From the NCBI GenBank assembly GCA_964384335.1, contig CAYLKN010000050.1:1-11111 (forward strand): DNA of 11,111 nt, given 5' to 3'. Shown here in pieces: positions 7,418 through 11,111 of this stretch. The translations under genes and the position numbers were made by a program. Source of the DNA: JAUICS01 sp964384335 (lineage in GTDB: Bacteria; Pseudomonadota; Alphaproteobacteria; Micavibrionales; Micavibrionaceae). The notes under the pieces were generated by a model, which ran no database searches, had not been told where the DNA came from, and was given only the letters and a program-made list of their open reading frames with translations. Position 1 is the first letter of the stretch, and each line of letters opens with the position of its first letter.

Positions 7418-8779
7418 CTAATATTGAGACGAGGCCTGTGTAACTTCCGGATAAGAAATCCCAAGTGCCGGGAAAAGCTGGCCTTTTAAAGAGAGAAGAT
7501 TGTAGGCGGAAAATTTCTCAACCGTTTCTTCGTTCACAATGTTGCTTCGGGAAACAAAAAGTTCATTTTGTGCATCCAAAACATCCAGTAATGTCCGGCG
7601 ATCGAGATTGAACTGATCGAAATAGGCTTCAACCAGATTTCTGTTTGCCCGTGCCTGCTCCCTGAACTCAGCAGCTCTTTCACGGGAGGCAACCATACGG
7701 GCCCATGTCTGGCGCACATTATTTTCAACTTCCCTTGAGATACGGGACCTGGTTTCTTTTGACTCGGCAAGCCTGTAAAGAAATTCGCGGCGTCTGGCAG
7801 TATCCTCGCCGCCGCGGTAGAGATTCCAGTTCATTAAAACCAGAGCGGCGGCACTTTTATCAGATTCCTCTATACCATTGAGGTTTTCTCCGCCGCGGGC
7901 GGAAAGCTCAAGGTCGAACTGGGGATAAAAAGGAGATTGAGTCTGATCGTATTCCGCCTCGGAAACGTCGATGTCAGCTTCTGCAATCTGCAGAGTTGGA
8001 CTATTTTCAAGTGCCTGGTTTACCTCCGCACTCACATTGTCAGTAAGTGCTGAATAGGGAGTTGCCGGCACTGTCAGGCTTCCGGGCATCATGCCGACTT
8101 CCCGGTTGAAATCCGCCTCGGCAACGCGCAGGTCCTGACGTGTTCTTGCCTCCTGAGCTCTTGCAGCAGAAAGACGTGCGCGTACCTGATCAACGTCGGC
8201 CTGAGTGGATCGTCCGGCCTGTAAGCCCTGGTCAATCTGCTCAAGGATTTCAAGATGCTTCTGGACGTTGTCTCTGGCAATTCTCAGCAGATCTCTTTGC
8301 TGAATAACTTCAAGATAGGCTTCCACAATATCCAGTCCGACAAGTTCACTGGTTTCGCGAACACGAAAATCGGCAGAACGTGTGCGGTTTTCCTGGCGTT
8401 CGATTTCAGTTTGCGTTTCAAACCCGTCAAACAAAAGCTGGGTTACAGACACTTGTCCGTTATACCGCCCAAGACCCTCCGAGTCATCTCCATCTCCGTC
8501 ATTTCTGGTTGATGAGTTTTCAGTATATTCGTAGCCGCCATCAGCCTGCAAATCCACAGAGGGAAAGTATTGCGCCCACGCCTGCTCCAATTCTTGTTCC
8601 GTTGCCTGACGGTTATTCGCCACCTCTCCAAATTCCGGGTTTGAGGAAACTCCTGAAGCCACTGCATCGGACAGGGTCATGACTTTTTCCATTGACTGTG
8701 ATAATGCGTTTCCCGCCAGAAACAGGCTTCCGGTAGCCAGGCAGCAAAGGGCGGTTTTTTTAAAATTCAGTTTAGGCAT
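7418..8779 (-). CDS. T1SS outer-membrane channel protein, TolC family
   Basis: This is the outer-membrane/periplasmic exit duct of the T1SS. From the ATG at 8779 it is 453 residues, with a signal peptide (basic PKLNFKK, hydrophobic TALCCLATGSLFLAG, cleavage near NALSQS). The body has the two-fold TolC repeat. The first half contains LSDAVASGVSSNPEFGEVANN, AWAQYFPSVDLQADGGYEY, LLFDGFETQTEI and long helices with IVEAYLEVIQQRDLLRIA. The second half contains ENSPTLQIAEADIDVSEAEY, SPFYPQFDLELSARGG, WNLYRGGEDTARRREFLYR and FNLDRRTLLDVLDAQNELFVSR, the last two being strong family signatures. An acidic DGDGDD stretch lies in the first surface loop. The frame is open up to a TTG at 8857, but that start would overlap the -35 of the predicted promoter, so ATG 8779, with AGAAGAG nearby, is chosen. 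It is the first gene of the tolC-ABC-adaptor set. Confidence 0.95.
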   Translation of the reverse strand: MPKLNFKKTALCCLATGSLFLAGNALSQSMEKVMTLSDAVASGVSSNPEFGEVANNRQATEQELEQAWAQYFPSVDLQADGGYEYTENSSTRNDGDGDDSEGLGRYNGQVSVTQLLFDGFETQTEIERQENRTRSADFRVRETSELVGLDIVEAYLEVIQQRDLLRIARDNVQKHLEILEQIDQGLQAGRSTQADVDQVRARLSAARAQEARTRQDLRVAEADFNREVGMMPGSLTVPATPYSALTDNVSAEVNQALENSPTLQIAEADIDVSEAEYDQTQSPFYPQFDLELSARGGENLNGIEESDKSAAALVLMNWNLYRGGEDTARRREFLYRLAESKETRSRISREVENNVRQTWARMVASRERAAEFREQARANRNLVEAYFDQFNLDRRTLLDVLDAQNELFVSRSNIVNEETVEKFSAYNLLSLKGQLFPALGISYPEVTQASSQY

Positions 8780-8830
8780 GTTTGTAACTCTTCTTGTAAT
8801 CATTGAGAAAACTTGTGAATACGAAAGATT

Positions 8831-8909
8831 ATTATAGAAATTGGTGGCGAGGATCAATACTTAAAATATTATGCTCAAAGCTGGGCGATTAATCAATACT
8901 TAAATTATG
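8831..8909 (-). promoter_or_regulatory. Tandemly repeated promoter region ahead of the secretion operon
   Basis: ATCAATACTTAAA occurs twice (8853-8865 and 8892-8904), 39 bases apart, inside larger similar units that also share GGCGA and TTATGC. Read on the minus strand, the repeats give TTGATT (8891-8896), 17 bases, CATAAT (8868-8873), and TTGATC (8852-8857), 15 bases, TATAAT (8831-8836). A third CATAAT lies at 8904-8909. The downstream pair would start transcription near 8824, about 45 bases before the tolC-like ATG. The repeats are seen directly; their use as two promoters or operator sites is inferred. Confidence 0.5.
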
Positions 8910-8917
8910 CGCAGTTT

Positions 8918-10570
8918 TCAGGCCCGGCGTCTGCGTCTGATTGCATAAAGTTCGTTCATATGCGTTGAAGCGTATATGTAGCGTCCGCCCTCACTTGAAG
9001 CCACTGCATTAGTAACGGCGTCAGGAAGCTGGGTTTTCCCGACTACATCATGCGTTTCCGGGTCGAGTTCGACAATAACGCCGCCGTTTGTTCCAAAGAT
9101 GACATTTTCGTCAATGATCCGCGGAGAGCTGAAAATCCTGGAATGAAAATCCATTTTTTCAACAAGTTCAAAGGAATCCGCATCAATGATATACATATTC
9201 TTGTCTCCCGAGCCGCAGAAAATTTTTCCAAAAGCAATAAGCGGTGTTGAATAGCAGATGTCATTTGTCTGTATGGCGGCTTTTTTCTCTCCCGTCCGCA
9301 CATCCAGAATATATATGTTTCCATCAAATGAGGAGGCGACAACGATTTTTCTCTCCTTATCAATGGCCGGGGGATATTTGATTGAGCGATCTGTATCATA
9401 AGTCCAGACAGGTTTGCCCGTCAGTGCCTCGTATGCCGTTATATCGTGATTGGCGTTGCCGAATATGACCAGGTCATCCTCCTCCCAGTATGCGGCCGAT
9501 CCGTGCTGGAATTTTTTTTGTGGCGTTTCCCATACGCGTGACCCGGTGTCGAGGTTAAAGGCTGCATTGCTTCCCTTCGCGCGCAGGCGTTCGTATTCCA
9601 GGCCGATATAAAGCATATTGTGCCCGGGAACGATGAGGGGGGAAGATCCCACCCAGTCACAGGCCGGATTTTCCCAAACAAGTTCCCCTTTATCGGCAGT
9701 GATGCAGTAAACGTTACCGTTATAGGCACCAAAGTAAATTCTGCCACTATGGTATGCAGGAGAAGAAAATATTCCTTTTTTTCCTCCCGCACCTTTTGCC
9801 TCGAATTCCCATACCGCTTCACCGCTCTGTCTGTCAATACAAAGCATTTTTCCTGCCGAAACCCCCATATAAATATAATTATCGATAAGCAGGGGCGTTG
9901 ACTTTGGAACAAGATGAAAGGGAAAGGCACCTTCGCTGTAATGTCTCCAGACAAATTTGTATTCAATTTTCAGCGTGCTGCGTTTCTGACTGAACTGAAG
10001 ATCAAGGTCTTCTCCGGTAAAAATCGAATTCACTTCGATATTGTTTTCCTCCCGCCAATGAAGCCCTGCACTGGACTGGAAATCCACAATGACAAAGACT
10101 TCCCGGACATTTTGATCTTCCTGCGCGACAATGATTTTTGATTTTTCCATACTCGATCCGCTGTTCAGAAGGTCGTCAACAAGTATAACCGGGTCATCGG
10201 TAACAACGCCTTCGATGTTTTTCCCAAGCCCTGACTGCTTCCTGTTTTTACGGATTAAAAAGCCATTAATGTCATATCCTTTTTCACGTCCTTTCAGTAT
10301 GATCGCGGTGACCAAAGGGACCGCCGCAACTTCCATTCCTCCTACCTGAAAAGGGTATTTGTCTTCATACATATCCCAGAAGAGATCTGTAATATATTCC
10401 ATCGCTTCGGCTTTTAGCATCGTTCGGCGGAGATCCAGAAGCCAGTTGGTCGGTTTCCCTGAAGAGGATGTCATAAACGGTTGCTCTTCCTTACGCACCA
10501 GAGCTTCGGATTTGATGATTTCTTCAAGCCTTTTGAGCTTGTCCGGAGATTTTTCAAACATCTTGAGCAT
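8918..10570 (-). CDS. Orotate-phosphoribosyltransferase-like domain fused to a PQQ-type beta-propeller
   Basis: This is a 550-residue two-domain protein of unknown role. Residues 1-195 resemble type I phosphoribosyltransferases of the PyrE type: FMTSSSGKPTNWLLDLR (32-48, like the OPRT SSG...R motif), GGMEVAAVPLVTAI (77-90), a flexible-loop equivalent IRKNRKQSGLGKNIEG (106-121) and the PRPP loop VILVDDLLNSGSS (128-140, Asp132-Asp133). Residues about 220-550 hold eight WD/PQQ-like blades, each with an S-(S/T/P)-P start and a GxxxxxDxxTG-x-x-W-like turn (for example CIDRQSGEAVWEF, CITADKGELVWE, LDTGSRVWE, YEALTGKPVWTYD). They resemble BamB or quinoprotein propellers. No signal peptide or membrane segment is seen, so it should be cytosolic, unlike most PQQ-type propellers. 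The ATG at 10570 has AAGGG (10578-10582) at good spacing. The C-terminus ends in five arginines. It lies between the adhesin and its exporter. Confidence 0.85.
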   Translation of the reverse strand: MLKMFEKSPDKLKRLEEIIKSEALVRKEEQPFMTSSSGKPTNWLLDLRRTMLKAEAMEYITDLFWDMYEDKYPFQVGGMEVAAVPLVTAIILKGREKGYDINGFLIRKNRKQSGLGKNIEGVVTDDPVILVDDLLNSGSSMEKSKIIVAQEDQNVREVFVIVDFQSSAGLHWREENNIEVNSIFTGEDLDLQFSQKRSTLKIEYKFVWRHYSEGAFPFHLVPKSTPLLIDNYIYMGVSAGKMLCIDRQSGEAVWEFEAKGAGGKKGIFSSPAYHSGRIYFGAYNGNVYCITADKGELVWENPACDWVGSSPLIVPGHNMLYIGLEYERLRAKGSNAAFNLDTGSRVWETPQKKFQHGSAAYWEEDDLVIFGNANHDITAYEALTGKPVWTYDTDRSIKYPPAIDKERKIVVASSFDGNIYILDVRTGEKKAAIQTNDICYSTPLIAFGKIFCGSGDKNMYIIDADSFELVEKMDFHSRIFSSPRIIDENVIFGTNGGVIVELDPETHDVVGKTQLPDAVTNAVASSEGGRYIYASTHMNELYAIRRRRRA

Positions 10571-10655
10571 AAGATTTCCCTTATTAAATTTTATAAAATC
10601 CTATCTTAAAGTATCGTTAAAATAATAAAGAAATCCAGACGTCCGGATCATAATG
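10571..10655 (-). promoter_or_regulatory. AT-rich leader and probable promoter region of the fusion gene
   Basis: This stretch lies between the adhesin terminator and the fusion gene. It contains a ribosome-binding site AAGGG (10578-10582), a 12-bp palindrome ATTTTATAAAAT (10588-10599), and a loose -35-like TTAACG upstream of a TTTATA at 17-base spacing on the minus strand. Because a strong terminator precedes it, the fusion gene probably needs its own promoter here, but no single element is convincing. Confidence 0.35.
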
Positions 10656-10687
10656 AAAAAAAACCGCAAACAAATGTCTGCGGTTTT
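10656..10687 (-). terminator. Rho-independent terminator after the secreted adhesin gene
   Basis: The 12-bp stem pairs 10676-10687 with 10660-10671 (one G-U pair in the minus-strand RNA), with a 4-base loop at 10672-10675. On the minus strand the stem is followed by a T-tract (complement of the A8 at 10656-10663). The stem starts 32 bases after the adhesin stop. The orientation shows that it ends the transcript entering from the right edge. Confidence 0.88.
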
Positions 10688-10719
10688 CTGAACTCCGTAA
10701 AACGGTGTGACTGTTACGA

Positions 10720-11111
10720 TTAAAACAGGTTTCCGTTGTCAATAAGGCTATCAAGATCGGTATTGCCATGGCCCTGAAGAGTGACAAGCGCCGTTTCCTG
10801 ATGATCGCCGGATTTATGCGTATTAATTACCAGATCGCCGTTTTCGTTTTTGGCGCTCAGATAATCGGTAAGGTCGGCGTCACTTTCAATATCCTCAAGA
10901 ATACTTGAGATTTCGACCGCATCACCGTCTTCCGTGCTGAAGTTCTGGATCACGGAGGCTTCGTTGAATTCCCCGGTCAGTTTGAACGTATCTTTCTGGC
11001 CGTTAACACCGCCTGCGGACTGGCCGGAACCGAGTTCAATAACACTCTGCAGGCTTTCATCACCGAATTCAGAGAACCAGACATCCTCGATGGAGTGAAC
11101 GGATCCGTTGA
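10720..11111 (-). CDS. C-terminal end of a T1SS-secreted protein, probably a large adhesin (partial)
   Basis: This frame is open without a start from beyond the right edge to the TAA at 10720-10722, giving about 130 residues. The sequence is acidic, rich in Gly, Ser and Asp and has no cysteine. It carries the pattern of T1SS C-terminal target domains (the VCA0849-like class): a DTFKLTG segment, VIQNFSTEDGDAVEISSIL, a DADLTDYLSAK segment, DLVINTH, an ETALVTLQG strand, and the ending LDSLIDNGNLF. Such C-termini carry the uncleaved secretion signal of giant RTX/VCBS/Ig-repeat adhesins. No calcium-binding GGxGxD nonapeptides appear in the visible part. The exporter genes two loci downstream are the natural partner. 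A GTG at 10951-10953 is internal, not a start. The size, repeats and any LapG-cleavable N-terminus lie outside the window. Confidence 0.85.
   Translation of the reverse strand, partial: NGSVHSIEDVWFSEFGDESLQSVIELGSGQSAGGVNGQKDTFKLTGEFNEASVIQNFSTEDGDAVEISSILEDIESDADLTDYLSAKNENGDLVINTHKSGDHQETALVTLQGHGNTDLDSLIDNGNLF

Noticed and set aside
9439..9966. Alternative-frame ORF within the fusion gene
   Set aside because: It lies on the same strand but in another frame inside a gene with consistent propeller repeats; its translation has low-complexity Phe/Thr/Arg content and no domain.
10720..10953. A separate 77-residue gene starting at the GTG at 10951
   Set aside because: The frame stays open to the window edge with sequence typical of a T1SS target domain, so the GTG is an internal Val codon of a larger protein.
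10720..11111. RTX calcium-binding nonapeptide repeats
   Set aside because: I looked for GGxGxDxUx repeats in the partial adhesin and found none in the visible part, so only the secretion-signal type is claimed.
1..11111. tRNA, rRNA, CRISPR arrays, insertion sequences or attachment sites
   Set aside because: I saw no cloverleaf-like segments, regularly spaced repeat-spacer arrays, transposase motifs or terminal inverted repeats with target duplications anywhere in the window.

Overview
The window looks like part of the chromosome of a Gram-negative bacterium. It carries a RibF, an outer-membrane porin-like barrel, a CcmG/TlpA-type thioredoxin and a complete LapB/LssB-type type I secretion system (T1SS). 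GC content is moderate and many intergenic stretches are AT-rich. The protein styles (Ppx/GppA beside RibF, a small OmpA/Omp25-like barrel, a Lap-like T1SS) lean towards an alphaproteobacterium, probably marine, but this is an impression and not a demonstrated assignment.

Layout. Positions 116-2288 (+) hold a divergent Ppx/GppA-family phosphatase followed by ribF, the bifunctional FAD synthetase. The 58 bases between them contain four in-phase 11-bp units beginning TGAA. A small exported beta-barrel protein (2285-2917, -) is convergent with ribF, and their stop codons overlap. Divergent from it, with a plausible promoter between, is a membrane-anchored thioredoxin-fold protein with a WCAPC motif (3004-3624, +).

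The rest of the window is on the minus strand and reads right to left. It opens with the C-terminal end of a large T1SS substrate (adhesin/RTX class) that enters from beyond 11111 and ends in a strong intrinsic terminator. Next is a 550-aa protein that joins an orotate-phosphoribosyltransferase-like domain to an eight-bladed PQQ-type beta-propeller. The T1SS follows: TolC-type outer-membrane channel, LapB-type ABC transporter with a degenerate C39 domain, and HlyD/LapC-type adaptor. The region between the propeller gene and the tolC-like gene carries a tandemly repeated promoter-like unit that probably drives the secretion genes.

How the parts may work together. The three secretion components should form one trans-envelope channel, and the adjacent partial gene encodes its likely substrate, a surface or biofilm adhesin. 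The phosphoribosyltransferase-propeller fusion has no signal peptide, so it is probably cytosolic. Its position between the adhesin and its exporter suggests a linked but unknown role. It is the most unusual item here. The transporter gene also has an A9 tract near its 5' end that could switch secretion on and off by slippage.
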